DNA of 64,000 nucleotides from Xanthoparmelia taractica (GCA_033085395.1 JANQBS010000019.1:186001-250000), one strand, 5' to 3'; positions 34,166-46,527 are shown, numbered from the stretch's first letter. The notes: generated from the letters alone by a model not told the origin. Numbers and translations: made by a program.

Positions 34166-35988
34166 GTCAAGATTTAATCGTATGGCTTCCACTACGTACA
34201 ACTCAAGTACGAAGTAAAGTAGGCTTGACAACTTAGCACGCTTAGTTAGTTCAAGCAAGCGCGGCTACGAGTAGTGTAGCGGCTATTTTGGCTTGGCGCA
34301 GCTTCTCTACCTGGTATCTGCCACCACGCATGGTCCTCGATACGATATTGGCAATCTTTCTGTCAGGGCTTTGCTGACTTGTTGACTACATTACTACTAC
34401 TACGAGTATCGTAACTATTGCAATTGCCAATTAATCCATGCGGTGGGCAAGCCTCGGAGAAGCGCCAAGCCGGAAAAACTCACTCATAAAGTAGATGGAA
34501 ACTCAGAAAATAATGCCTCATACAAATGCTGCATTGGCCAATCAGATACCGTCGTGAGTGGTGCTACATGCGTTCTACAGACCACAGCACACACGCTGGA
34601 TGGCCGGGGATTGCCTTTGTCCGGAAAATTATGAGAGAGTTCCGCTACCTTCACTGCTCAGGTCAAGCAATATCCCAAACATATGAGGACGATTGGCCAA
34701 AGCATGGGCCTATTCGAATTCCATACAGCTTACGTTACTACTGCCTCATACATACCAAAGATGTTTTGTCAAATGTGTGGGGGGAAGATCAACACTAAAA
34801 TGGTTCTTTTATATCCACAGGCGAACTTGAAGTAGTAGTTAGTAGTACTAGTAGTACTAATAGAATTTGATAGGAAAGTGCTATAATAATGGCGTCGATA
34901 CCTGATTGTTGTAGAGCATACCCGCAAAGTCTGAAATGAGGATCACGGCATTGCAAACAGATTGTGCCCATATATTTATTAGGGTCCTTGAGACTCTTAA
35001 CACAGCCATTCCGCGCATCAAGGAAGGCCGGTAATAGTTGGGTTGCTTCAAGCGGTGCGTCTCCGTTGTCGGCATGAGAGGTTTTCTGTGCTGGACAAAA
35101 GGAAGTTAATGCAGGACTAACAGCTCCCCAAATGAGCTGCTTCATGCGCAAATTCGGCCGTTATTCGGGCACGAGTTGTAATAAGTGTAAGGTAATAATC
35201 ATAAAGAGGATCCTAATAATCATGATAATAATAATGATATTAATAAAAATAATCACAGTAATCCCCCAATGATAATAATAGTGATCCCTTTGTGGTTATT
35301 GTCCGCCTGCAAAAAGGCGGAAGGCGAATCCCGGTATAATAAATACTCTGCAGGAATACGCAGAGCCCTCAACGGATTTTCAACATAAGCGCCCCTCTCG
35401 CCGCCCTCTTTCCTCCTCTCGCTGCACGGCAAACCTTTCACATGCATTCCATTCCCCGACTCATTCCTCCTTCACACTTCTTCATCATAACCACAGTCTC
35501 CGTCTTTACGCGGTCACACGTCCATTTGACCTAAGATCGACTCGAAGAAATACTTACATCCGGACCTCTCGTTCGCCACGACCTCGTGTTGTTTCGAAGC
35601 ATACAGCTGCCAACCACACCCTGCGAACACGGAATACCAACCTCTGATCTCCTTAGTCTTCAAGATTTTCTTACCTTTTGTCTCCGCAGCGCTGAGTTCA
35701 AATCCTCTACGCGCGGCGCCCACAAAAACATTCCTTGCGAGTGGGTATACTCGACGACCACACACATCATGTTCCCATTACGTTCATAACAATACGGTCC
35801 TCAGGGACACTATATACCACAGAGCCATAACAAGGCCATAGCCCAAGTTCGCCTCTAAAAGAATTTGGCTTCATCGAGGGACGTCTGCCGCAATCGTACC
35901 TCAACAGCAATTCGATCTTTTAGCAAGTTGCTCTCGATCTTCACGCCTCTGAGCCAGTCTCCGATATCGCTCATATGAGGCTGGCCAC
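34166..35988. other. Long intergenic region with simple repeats
   Basis: About 1.8 kb between the ATP synthase delta and DUF2457-like start codons. It includes AGT/ACT triplet repeats near 34833-34860 and an ATAATAATAATG-type triplet tract near 35198-35290. From about 35390 to 35988 it is C/T-rich and may be a long 5' leader of the next gene. I see no supported gene. Confidence 0.45.
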
Positions 35989-38289
35989 ATGGCTCATCAT
36001 CAGCAAAGTAACCACGATCCGAGTCTTACAGCTAAAAGTATGTGCACTGGCAATGGCCTCCATAGTTCTGCAAACCAGTCCACAAGCGGAGATGACGAAT
36101 CAACATCGGACGACGACGAACCTCCGCAGTTTTCAAAACTAACCACACCAATCTTCCAAGGCTCAGATTCTGAGCCTCGCTACATGGCACCCATGGCACC
36201 GGCGCAGCTTCAGCCCAGCAGGAAAGAGTCACTTCTTACTCAAGCCCTTCTTACGAGTCCTGAGCTGACTCCCCTATCGGATGCTGAAGCACCTGTGCTT
36301 ACTAGCGATGGCGGACTGACAAGTCCCGCCCGCACCAACACCCCCAGTCCTCCACCACCTGTCATCAATCACGGTGGCTTCGCCTCGCTCATTTCATCAG
36401 ATAGTACGGCTCCGGCGAAAGGAGCTACAGGGGATGATGTACAGCTCACCGAGGCGGCAAGTGCTGATAGGTCACAAGAAACCAAGGTGGAACAAGGCTT
36501 GGGTCGCAGAAGATGCATTAGCTTTGCATGCGGCCGTCAGGCCAGTACACGAAAGCAGGACGATCTGATGGAAAGCACTAGGATGAACACTGGTGTGTCG
36601 TCGAAGCCAGTTTACCCACCGAGACGGCCCTGCATGTTGAGATTCGTATCTCCTATGAAGCCTCCACACGCCGATCTTTTCAAAAATGAAAATACGGGCA
36701 AGTCAGCCGACGAAACTATGTCTCCCAAAGCGGAAAGCGTAGCGTCAATTCCAGACGTCAGTCTCGAGGAGCGTCCCAAGCTGGCTTTTACAGCGAAGAC
36801 TAGTCCAGTCAAAGATACCTTTACTGTTCCTGTGGGTACGCAACCTCGGAAACTAAAGGCATTCAACCGCATAGATTTCCAGAAATCTGAAGCCACCAGA
36901 TTCCATGAATTTGCCGGTCCTTTCAATGCTGAGGATGAATGGATAAATGAGCAGACAGCGTACCGCCAGAAAATCACTATCAACGATACTCTTCGAAAAG
37001 AGAATGCTATCAGGAAATTGGCTGAGGAGGCGGAGGAGGAAATACTCGAAGAGGAGGCTGGCGAAGAGCATGGATACGACATTGGCGACGAACTTGACGA
37101 TGAGCCCGACGACAACGGCAGACTTTATAAAGATGAAGCCTCGGACGGAGGTAATGAGACGGATGATGAAGAGGGCTTCGCTGACTCCGACGATGAAAGT
37201 GATATAGATTCAGATTATCATTTCTGGACGCCTGGTTTCATAACGGCCGCCACCTCCCCAGATCATTTTGAGCATACTCGTCTCACGGCCCATAGAACCG
37301 CCTCGAATTCCTCGATTGAATTCACAAATCTTGCAAAAACCGTATCTACAGAACCCCGGCGGCAGCCAGGTACACAAAGATCCCCAAGAATGCGCCCTGG
37401 GACACCTGAATTGCCGGACGATGCCGAATTTGTCATTGGAACTCTCGATGAGGATAGGCCTCTTGAGGACGCATATATGTCGTGTTTGGAAGAGCGCCGG
37501 CGTGCAAGACATAAGCATGTACCTCAAGACATCGATCCCAGCTTTCCCACCTCAGAGCCTGACGCTGATAATGATGACAATGATGACGAAAATGCTACTC
37601 AGATACATGATGATCCTGAATGGGTCGTGGACCGGCCAGAAAGTTCTGGTGAGGAACAGTTGAGTTCCAAAAAGAACGGCTCGCCATCTACCAAAGCCCT
37701 TAACTCTCCAATGCCTTCGCCTCAGCGCATGCATTCACCACCTCGAAAAAGAGGCACTGTGCATCGTTCACCACCTCTACGCCGCCTTTTTGGCCAATCC
37801 ACGCATCGTCTGCGGTCTCCGCCACCAATGCATCGAAAGCTCACCTCTCCTCCATCTTCCCGCAGGCCTTCTGCAGGTGGATCGCCTCATGAACATTATG
37901 GGATCAACGTGCCTCACCTGGCCCAGCGTCCAAACCTCACTCACACGACGTCGCTACCAAGGACTCCCAATCCGTTCTGGGATCAGCACCGTAGGTCCCG
38001 ATTCCACGGTTCTGACAGCCCACTTGTTGGAACCTCACCAAAGAGGACCGGCCCTGCGCCTATGGACTTTCACAGCCGTGGACCTATTGACATAGTTCAA
38101 GGTCTCGAGACTAAAAGACAAAGACGCAAGGATAAATTCTGGCGACAACATTGCCGTAATGCCGGCAAAGAAAAGGAGAGAAGATGTCAGCCAGGCAAAG
38201 GGGCAGAAAGGATGAGGGAGCTTGGACTAGAAATGGCGGATCGGTGTAAAGGTTATGGCCAAAAGCCACAGCTCGTCCTCTCCGTCTGA
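35989..38289 (+). CDS. Acidic fungal protein, DUF2457-like
   Basis: Single open frame of 766 residues, MAHHQQSNHDPSLTAKSM to QKPQLVLSV. The Cys/Arg block RRRCISFACGR (about residue 173) and PPRRPCMLRFVSP (about 206) are what I associate with the fungal DUF2457 family. A central conserved stretch RFHEFAGPFNAEDEWINEQ is followed by a long Asp/Glu-rich region (about residues 345-405, EEAEEEILEEEAGEEH). The C-terminal third is Ser/Pro/Arg-rich (SPPRKRGTVHRSPPLRRLF) and ends with basic KRQRRKDKFWRQH. Function is unknown; charge pattern suggests a nuclear protein, which is inference. Confidence 0.7.
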   Translation: MAHHQQSNHDPSLTAKSMCTGNGLHSSANQSTSGDDESTSDDDEPPQFSKLTTPIFQGSDSEPRYMAPMAPAQLQPSRKESLLTQALLTSPELTPLSDAEAPVLTSDGGLTSPARTNTPSPPPPVINHGGFASLISSDSTAPAKGATGDDVQLTEAASADRSQETKVEQGLGRRRCISFACGRQASTRKQDDLMESTRMNTGVSSKPVYPPRRPCMLRFVSPMKPPHADLFKNENTGKSADETMSPKAESVASIPDVSLEERPKLAFTAKTSPVKDTFTVPVGTQPRKLKAFNRIDFQKSEATRFHEFAGPFNAEDEWINEQTAYRQKITINDTLRKENAIRKLAEEAEEEILEEEAGEEHGYDIGDELDDEPDDNGRLYKDEASDGGNETDDEEGFADSDDESDIDSDYHFWTPGFITAATSPDHFEHTRLTAHRTASNSSIEFTNLAKTVSTEPRRQPGTQRSPRMRPGTPELPDDAEFVIGTLDEDRPLEDAYMSCLEERRRARHKHVPQDIDPSFPTSEPDADNDDNDDENATQIHDDPEWVVDRPESSGEEQLSSKKNGSPSTKALNSPMPSPQRMHSPPRKRGTVHRSPPLRRLFGQSTHRLRSPPPMHRKLTSPPSSRRPSAGGSPHEHYGINVPHLAQRPNLTHTTSLPRTPNPFWDQHRRSRFHGSDSPLVGTSPKRTGPAPMDFHSRGPIDIVQGLETKRQRRKDKFWRQHCRNAGKEKERRCQPGKGAERMRELGLEMADRCKGYGQKPQLVLSV

Positions 38290-40268
38290 AGCCCTTGGTG
38301 TCTAGGATGTCTTGCACATATTTTGTAGATATTTCACATTCCTTCTCGCTTTGACAGGAATTTTCGCTTTGACAGGCAGATCTCATATATTGTTTTCCAT
38401 GTCAGAGGGACGGTCCTGCACGATCCAGCTATTGACCTTGGACGAATACATGCATAATGGGAAGGATAGCGATCATTATTCATATATCCCTTTTGTGACG
38501 CTGCATAGTCGGCAGTGACAGTACTCTTATTATATAGCCTTCGTTATGACAAGAATTGCTGAAAGTATTCCTCGCTATTGCAGGCTTTGGGTAAGAAGGT
38601 CAAAGGGAGAATTGCGACGGGGGAGTAGGCCTCAGACACTGAACCTTCTTTAATTTCGGTAAGTGAATATGCCAACAATCATGCATAGGACGAGTCAGGG
38701 AAAGTTCAAGTCTTATTGCGGCGGCACCAACGCCCTATGAGGGTCGACGACTTCACAATCAAGGGAGATTCGGTCACTGTATACGTTCCCACTTGAGTAA
38801 TTCATATTGCAAGCACACGTTGCGAGACGGGCTTAGGAATCCTAACAATTGCTGAGCGACCGGCCCGTCCGGCTACTCATGACCCGCGGTCGAATTCTCT
38901 CACTTATGTAGGGAGGGCAAGCAAATCAATGCCACCAATGCTGGCTCAATGTGCAGCGACATTTGGCGCTCAATCCCGCTTCCACACTCGGCGTAGGACG
39001 ATAGGCGTGGCATGCGAAGGGTAAAGTAATTCATAGTATGCGCCTAGGCAAGAAGCAGATGATGCTGGCCGACGAATTTGCAGGCGAGAGGCCATGTGAC
39101 TTGCTGCTGACCGCCTCTTTGGATGGCGATCACGAGTGTTGGAGAGTATGCAAAGGCGGGTCTCCTATTCTCTTCATTCCCCCCTTTGGCTTTCCAGTCT
39201 CCACCAAGTACAGGTGTGCAGGGAAGGATGCTCGATAAATGGGCGTTGGGTGCTCCCCAAGCGCGTACCACGACATGTGTGTTTGAGACGTTTGATAGAA
39301 TGGGAGAAGGGGCAGAAGTCAGTATTGTCAACAACAATGCCGTCTTGCTAAGGTTAGTGGGTATGTAGTATGGAACGAAGTAATTTTACTTCTACTCCTA
39401 CTTCTATCTTGATATTATTTTATGTGTACTTGTAGGCCGTTCTAAAGTATTTTAAGGTTAGATACTAGGGTGGATGAGTAGAAGTACCCTCGTACCGTAG
39501 GTAACGATTAAGGCATGCGAAGTAGGAAACCCTACCCCACGCCGTTGCAAAATAACAACAACAACAACAACAACAACAACATCGACGACGACGATAGAAT
39601 AATAATAATATTATTATTATTCTGCTTTCTATCATCATCATTATTATCAGATGACGGTCATATCAACCATAGTCAATCTGCATGAAAATAATACTGTTAT
39701 CATCAAATCATCATCATCGAAATTATCACCATCACTTTTCAACCCTCCAAAGCACCTCATCCTCTCGTGCATTCCAAGCAGCATCTCCCCCGCATAACCC
39801 ACTTGTTTGTTGCTGATCTGCAAATAGCGTATTAGCGCGCAAGCAAAATCAGAAAGGAGCCACCACGCTTGCTTATCTAACCTCGACCTTTTCTGCAGCT
39901 GCTTGCAAGCTGCCTCATCGTTGCATAACTCCCCCACTTCCTTCGAAACAATCCCTACTACTATTCGCCCGGACCTCTTCGTTTCGCGTTACTTCTAAAC
40001 GTCTTCCTTGCCCCTCGGCTAAAGGCAAAGGTGATAAAAGACTGGTGTACCTTTCCAAGCAACTCTCCAATCTTTCTAGCGGCTGGGTAGGTGATTTGCG
40101 CACATGTCAGGTCAAGCTCGCTCCAACGTTTAGTATTAATAATAACATTGTATCATAGCTTTTGCCTTCACACGTGCATCGCAAAAGCTCGACTCGTTGG
40201 CGCCGCGCAAGACAGCCTTCTCATCTCCTCCCGTCGCCCCGTCTCCCTCCCCTTATGTATTGCTCAGC
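38290..40268. other. Long intergenic region with microsatellites
   Basis: About 2 kb. A 13-bp direct repeat TCGCTTTGACAGG occurs twice near 38346-38378. An (AAC)n tract lies at about 39554-39580, then GAC triplets, then a perfect 26-nt AAT/ATT palindrome at 39597-39622. Overlapping frames at 39038-39368 on both strands have no domain. The part after 40100 is probably the leader of the LRR gene. Confidence 0.45.
39554..39622. repeat. Triplet microsatellite and AAT/ATT palindrome
   Basis: (AAC)n at about 39554-39580, then GAC triplets, then a perfect 26-nt palindrome of AAT and ATT triplets at 39597-39622. Confidence 0.9.
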
Positions 40269-42679
40269 ATGGATTCCGAGGATGGACAAATCTTTGTCAA
40301 GGTGTGTTGCCCAGACTCAGTCGCCATAGCTGCATTCCTAAAAAAATCACTGACTCGGCATAGAATTTAGCACAATTTGTCAGGACACATGAAAAAGCTC
40401 TTGCCAACGCCTTGCAACTGCGCAAGCAATCCCCCAGAAATGGACAGACAAGCGTCGCTACGGAGGACGCCTCTTCTACACACAACAGCGGCTACCAGAA
40501 TTCGGCTTCTTCGTCCTCTACATCGAACGCTCTGGCGGCTGCCCTCTCCCTTGGAACCCTAAACTTCCCGTCCCAAAGCCTCAAGCCGGCCAAGCTCACC
40601 TTGACCTCACACCACCTTTTCTATCTTTTATCACGTATAGAAGAAATAGGGGTTCCTGTGGGACCAATGAATGTACGATTAGAGAATATCCATGCAGAGG
40701 CGTCGCCCGCCAATTATGTCTCTTTTCTTAGCCAATCGCAAAGGTCACAAGGACGCAGCGATCGCGAATCGATTCACTCCGTATCCAGCGTTCGCAGTGT
40801 CATGTCAAGCATGTCCAACCTATGGTCTGGTTTTGGCCTGGGGCCTTCAACCAGTGCAGCTAAGACAGAGAAGGTCAAGGCGCAGCTGTTGATAGACCTG
40901 AAATATCTATACTCCGCTTTCACAAAGATCCCGTGCCTACGACTATCACCAGACCGTAAAGCACGTCTGATTGGGGGCTACGAGGAGTTTCCTTTCGATA
41001 CTGCGGTGCCATTGCTAGCCTTTAAGAATGTCAGCGCACTTGAGATATGTGACATAGACTTTCGACAGTTCTATGGCTGGGATAAACTGGCAGAGCAATT
41101 GCGCTCGCTCACTGTGAAGCGATCAAACATGGATGACCCGACAGATCTCTTTGTTAATATTGTACTTGATGATATGGATAAGCGGAGACGGCGCTCATCT
41201 AGAGTCCAACTACCATTGCCAGCAAGCCCTTCATTACGTTTCAGTGATGGAGGCCGGCCAAGCTCTACTCCCAGCTCGCTCATGACTGATGATAAGTTCG
41301 GGCAGAATCCCAACAAAAGTCTCCATTTGCAACAAGAATCCGACATTTCGGTATCGCAGCGTCAGAAACTAGGAACGAAAAGCGTCTCTCCAAGCAGACC
41401 TAGTACTTCCAGACAGATCAAGGCTAAGCGCTCGGAATCTGGAAGCTCAAATTCAAGTACCCATTCACTCGGGGCTTTTTCCACGGGCATCCTCCCAGCG
41501 TCGAAATGGAGGTTTCTTAGGCACTTATGTCTTGCGGACAATTCCCTCACCTCAATGACCTCTTCCAGTCTTGCACCCCTCTCCAACAGCCTGCTCTCTC
41601 TAGATTTATCTTGCAATTTGATAGTTGATATTCCAGAGGCTCTATGTATTTTGACTTCTTTGAGGGCTCTGAATCTTAGCAATTGCATGATCGAATCCCT
41701 GCATTCCTTGAGAAGGAACCCATTGCCAGCCATCACTGCACTGAACCTTCGCGCGAACCGATTGGTGTCCATTGCAGGCGTCGAACGGCTCCTATCTCTA
41801 GAGCGTCTTGACCTTCGCGAAAACAGATTACAAGACCCGACCGAATTAGCCAGACTCACTGGCATTCCAGATATCCACGAGATCTGGGTTCTGCGCAACC
41901 CTTTTGTCAAGAGCCATAGCAATTATCGCGTCCAGATATTTAACCTTTTCCGGAATACCGCAGGGTATTCCGAGGACATTATCATTGATGCTTCAGCTCC
42001 TGGATATGGCGAAAGGAGACAATTAAGAGATCGTGCCATCGAGTCAGAAGGAACCCCAGTCGTCCAGGCAATTCACCTTGAGCCGGTGCCAAATCTTCCG
42101 GCGGTCCAAGACAGCAAAAGACTCAGTGATGATGCAGTTGGACAGGAGTCACAGCGGCCATCACTCCAAGCAACACAAAGCGAGTTCGCAGTAGGTTCAG
42201 GTCGTCGAAAAAAGGGCCCAAGGCGGCGTATCGTTGAGCTTGCTCGGGAGAGCTCCCCCATCAATCAGCAAATCCAAAAGGAAAGTCCGCCAGACATTGC
42301 AAGTCAAATGCCCACCAACGTTGTGACCCACGACATGTCGCCGAGGAGCAAGCCGATCCTATTTGCCCCGCTGCAAGCTCGATCTGGCATGCCATCACCA
42401 CAGGAACAGTCGCGCGAGATAATGGATTCTGCCGGTCTTCCGCATCCCAATGTATCTGACAAAGTACGATGTCTTGTTTCGGAGATTCAAAATTCGAATC
42501 TCAACGTCCAGGGTGAAGCATATCGACAGAAAATCGAGAGCCTCAAGAGCGAGGTTGGAAGCAATTGGCTCAGCGTGCTAAGTGAGGAGGGCTGGAATCA
42601 GCATCACATGAAACCAGAAGTCCCTGCTTTTCGTTTATCGAGCCAAGGTATTCTCAGCGGCAGCCGCACTCTAGGTTGA
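40269..42679 (+). CDS. Leucine-rich repeat protein
   Basis: Predicted 782 residues, two exons: 40269-40301 and 40364-42679. The first exon gives MDSEDGQIFVK, which joins to NLAQFVRTHEKALANALQL; I chose this start because the spliced frame is continuous. Residues about 60-260 form a conserved-looking N-terminal domain (LTSHHLFYLLSRIEEIGVPV, LLAFKNVSALEICDIDFRQF). LRRs follow at about 415-530: LLSLDLSCNLIVDIP, LRALNLSNCMIESL, ITALNLRANRLVSI, LERLDLRENRLQDP, capped by IWVLRNPFVKSHSNYRVQIF. The rest is Ser/Pro-rich with a short helical end. Fission yeast has a similar LRR protein, but I cannot assign a function. Confidence 0.8.
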
Positions 42680-44109
42680 AGAAATGCCTATTCTTAGCAA
42701 TCACCCCTATTTTCAAGGAACGCCAGAGATCACCGATGGCTTGGCAATGACTCGCTGGAGAGCCATCATATTGTTTTGTGGGTCATAGGAGCAACTTGTT
42801 CGTTTACATTTCGATGTCATTTCAAGCGGGCATTTTCCCTTGGCAGCTGGCATAACTGTTCTGTGCATAGATCTCGCTTTTTCCTTGTGGTTTCGACCAT
42901 GTCGCGGAATGACCGTGGGCCTCATCCTTGATAGATGCGTAGCTTGGAAGCGAAGGCGCTAGGCGTTGCAAGGAGAACGTACTCCCAATATAAGTCCGTC
43001 CATGATAGATCTAACAATGACTTTTTAGTAGGTCAAGTGCCGGCAGCGTTGGGTACTGGCATCTTTCTGGAGTCTGGCGATGGATGTGTAGAGACAGTCC
43101 GAACAAACTGCTCTATAGATCATGGAGTCCGGACTTGGTGTTCAAGTTATCAATACATTCTGTCACTGCAACTAAGCTTTTTCCCAATGATAGTGGGTCG
43201 TAGATCCGATTGCCTACATAAGTCGGTGGAGAGATGTGACTCCCACGCGTGCAGTGGAGCTCGAGTCGGGTTTGCAATTGTCTTCAGGATGAGTATGTAT
43301 ATGCTCCAACATTCGAATCATTCTTGATCTTTGTAAGACTGATAGCAAGTGTGTATATGTTTTCAAGTACTTTAGGTGTGTTCCGAAGAAAGTAGAGAAG
43401 AGGCACTCAGGCCTTAGCCGCTACATTCCTGCGCTAAGAGCCGACAAGCCAATATTCCAAAGAAACCCAACATCACTCCTTCTTTGAGCCGCCTTCTAAC
43501 AGCCCGCAACTTTTTCCCATAGATCATTACAGCCGTGTGCTTGGAGTCGATCAAAAAGCAGTCTCTCTACATAGTGACAACCACCTCCTTAGCGTGTCCA
43601 AGACGCCGCTTTACGATATCCAACAACAAGCCGAAAACTTCAGCAACAGAACCCGCGAACAAATTCAACGTGATACCGACGTCACCGACTGTCTACCTCA
43701 ACATATTCGTGCTCTTGTCATTGTCACCCGGGTAGTGATAATCCTTCAAAATCAGAAAACATCGAGTCTTCAGAACATCACGGTGGGGATAGGGTGTAGT
43801 CGCTTTCGCTTTTGACGCGCAGTATCCCAAGGGGGCTATTCACCGCCTGCACTAGAGTACATTTAACGTGAGTGGAGATATAAGAAGCGTGACCTGAAGC
43901 CCACGGTCTATGCTCCGTGAGCGCGTTTGATGCGAGTCTGTACTGGCAGGTTCCTATCAGGCTGGCTGACGCTGTAAACTGAAAGTAGCATCTTCGAGTT
44001 CCGTAACCCGAAACGTGACAGGACGAATTTGTGTCGCTCCTATCGCTGCCCTGAGCTCGGTTAAGCAGCCGCCGCCCCCCACCCACTCGCCCCAAGTTGG
44101 GACCACAGC
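42680..44109. other. Intergenic region
   Basis: About 1.4 kb between the LRR gene and PP1. A plus-strand frame at 43537-43815 is 92 codons with Gln/Asn content but no recognisable domain; I do not call it a gene. The last 100 bp are C-rich before the PP1 start. Confidence 0.4.
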
Positions 44110-45370
44110 ATGGCGGATCAAAATGATGTGGATCTGGATTCCATCATCGATAGGCTGCTCGAAGTAAGAGGTAGTCGACCCGGGAAGCAGGTCCAGCTCC
44201 TTGAAGCAGAAATCCGTCACCTTTGCCAGAAAGCCCGCGAGATATTCATCTCGCAGCCGATACTGTTGGAACTGGAAGCTCCGATTAAGGTATGTCTACC
44301 TCTTCAACATTGCGGCTTACAAAAGTCTATTTTAGCGTTCGAGCCCAACACTGACACGTTGCTTTTCTTGTCGCAGATTTGTGGTGATATTCATGGCCAG
44401 TATTACGACCTTCTCCGCCTCTTTGAATACGGAGGATTCCCACCCGAAGCAAATTACCTTTTCCTTGGGGACTACGTCGACCGAGGCAAGCAATCCCTTG
44501 AAACCATTTGCTTGCTTCTCGCCTACAAGATCAAGTATCCAGAGAATTTCTTCATCCTGCGTGGGAACCACGAGTGCGCATCAATCAACCGCATATACGG
44601 ATTCTACGATGAATGCAAGAGGAGGTACAACATCAAGCTGTGGAAGACTTTCACCGACTGCTTCAACTGCTTGCCGATTGCAGCAATCATCGACGAAAAA
44701 ATTTTCACAATGCATGGGGGCCTAAGCCCTGATCTGAATTCCATGGAACAGATCCGTCGTGTAATGCGACCTACAGATGTAAGTAGTGGTTTAGTTTCCT
44801 CAAGAGACTACGATGCTCAAAGAGCCCGGGCTTTGCCTGTATGGTTACCCGCTAACTGGCGTAGATACCAGACTGCGGTCTGTTGTGCGATCTGCTTTGG
44901 TCAGATCCTGACAAAGATATCACTGGGTGGAGTGAAAATGATCGTGGTGTCTCATTCACTTTCGGTCCTGATGTCGTTTCTCGTTTTCTACAGAAGCATG
45001 ATATGGACCTTATCTGCCGCGCGCATCAAGTTGTTGAGGATGGTTACGAATTCTTCTCGAAACGGCAATTGGTCACACTATTCAGTGCGCCGAATTACTG
45101 TGGAGAATTTGACAATGCAGGCGCTATGATGAGTGTGGACGAGAGTTTGTTGTGTTCGTTCCAGGTAAGCCAATCTGCCTAATGTGCTTGCTAAGTACGG
45201 GTTCACTACGTCATCCACAGTTGGCTGCCATGAATTGAAGAAAAGTGAGAACTAATGTTTTGTTCTATTTGCAGATCTTAAAGCCAGCGGAGAAGAAACA
45301 AAAGTACGTCTACGGTGGCATGAGCACTGGCCGGCCTGTAACTCCTCCAAGGAAGCAAAAGAAGAAGTAA
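44110..45370 (+). CDS. bimG: Serine/threonine protein phosphatase PP1 catalytic subunit
   Basis: Glc7/BimG-type PP1, predicted 325 residues, four exons: 44110-44289, 44377-44778, 44865-45164, 45275-45370. Metal-binding and catalytic motifs are complete: GDIHGQYYDLL, GDYVDRGKQSLE, LRGNHECASINRIYGFYDE, TMHGGLSPDL, ICRAHQVVEDGYEFF and SAPNYCGEFDNAGAMMSVDE. The PP1-specific loop SAPNYCGEFDNAG and the tail RPVTPPRKQKKK, which carries the regulatory TPPR threonine site, distinguish it from PP2A. It starts MADQNDVDLDSIIDRLLEVR. Length matches the family. It acts with many regulatory partners in mitosis, glycogen metabolism and splicing. Symbol follows Aspergillus (glc7 in yeast). Confidence 0.97.
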
Positions 45371-46158
45371 TGTACCAACACAAGCTCTCCGTGTGCAGCA
45401 GGTTCGGGCGAAGATAGATCCCATTCACCATTTACGCTACCACCACGATCGATATCACGAAGCGCTAGCCATACACCTGCATAACTTCAGCGATCGATAT
45501 TGCTACCCTCTTCTCGTCGCTCTGATGCCTCACCTTCCTCCTTCTCCGCAACCACCCTACGGTCGGCGACGATGGCGGTGGATTACAGGTCAAGGGCATG
45601 GGGGTATGGGCTATCTCTACGTCGATGTTTTGCTATGCTAGGATTATGGTGAAACATGGTGGACATGGTGGACGCTGTCAGCGATTTCAATATGTTCAGT
45701 GAGTTTTTGTCGCTTGACGGCAGATCCAAAGAAAGTTCTTATGCTCGATCACATGCTCATTAGATGTGTGCGTTTTCGTGGCACTCAACTTCTGTCTCGC
45801 CCGTTACTTCCTTTAATCACGTGTTTCCCTTATTTTCAGTTTGCGGCAATCATCCTGCCCGTCACCTTTAGCAAATCCTCTCCCCAGACTCCCCCAGACT
45901 CACGCAATGCACAGAAGTCATTCATGCGCTGCTGATCATCTTTGGCTACAGTGAAATAAGGGTGGTCTAAAGGTAGTGGCATTTAGTAGGCTTTTTATCT
46001 ATCGTCATTACATTAAGCAAGAGGGCCGCCGGACTCTAGAAGGTGTTTTAGAGCTGTAACACAATATGCGATCTTAGGATGCAATCGAGTTGTTAGGAGA
46101 AGAGCACTAGGTACCTAGGTACCACTGTACGTGCACGCGTGGATTAAGATAGGGCTTA
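45371..46158. other. Intergenic region downstream of PP1
   Basis: About 790 bp up to the MITE. It contains a 12-bp palindrome CTAGGTACCTAG at 46107-46118. No gene is supported. Confidence 0.4.
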
Positions 46159-46467
46159 CTCGTATTCCCTGGGATATGCAACTCCCTGGGATATGCAACA
46201 TTAGGGCTAGGGCTCGGATATATTTCTAACCCTGATAGTAAAGTTAGGGCTAGGGTTGTTATCATCATAACTTCAATATCGTATTAAACTCGATATATCT
46301 TAGTATAATATAATTTTATTTTTATTAATAATAAGTATAGAGTATATAGAAATCTAGAATATTAATTAGAATGTTCTATATAGATGGATATACCAAGATA
46401 AATTGAAAAAGCGTTGAAATTCTAATCTAGCCCTAGCCCTAATGTTGCATATCCCAGGGAATACGAG
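46159..46467. mobile_element. TA-flanked MITE-like inverted-repeat element
   Basis: About 309 bp with inverted ends that begin CTCGTATTCCCTGGGATATG and continue AACATTAGGGCTAGGGCT on both sides. The TA dinucleotide flanks both ends (46157-46158 and 46468-46469), as for Tc1/mariner-derived MITEs. The left end carries an extra tandem copy of a 17-bp word (46166-46182 and 46183-46199) that the right end has once. The interior (about 46245-46420) is strongly A+T-rich and has no reading frame. The right end lies 60 bp before the dUTPase start codon. Ends contain TTAGGGCTAGGGC, which resembles degenerate telomere repeats. Confidence 0.78.
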
Positions 46468-46527
46468 TAGGGCCAGTCAGCTATAGTGAACGCGTGAGCG
46501 CGTCTCCATCTTTTTCTCACACGCACA

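Noticed and set aside
39038..39368. Overlapping frames on both strands in an intergenic region
   Set aside because: Three frames compete over the same bases, none has a domain, and no splice sites link them.
41362..41922. 186-codon antisense frame inside the LRR gene
   Set aside because: It is antisense to clear leucine-rich repeats and has no domain of its own.
43537..43815. 92-codon plus-strand frame with Gln/Asn-rich stretch
   Set aside because: No recognisable family and no flanking exons; kept only as an intergenic note.
46200..46260. True interstitial telomere tract
   Set aside because: The TAGGGC units are few, interrupted and found at both inverted ends of the MITE, so they belong to that element.
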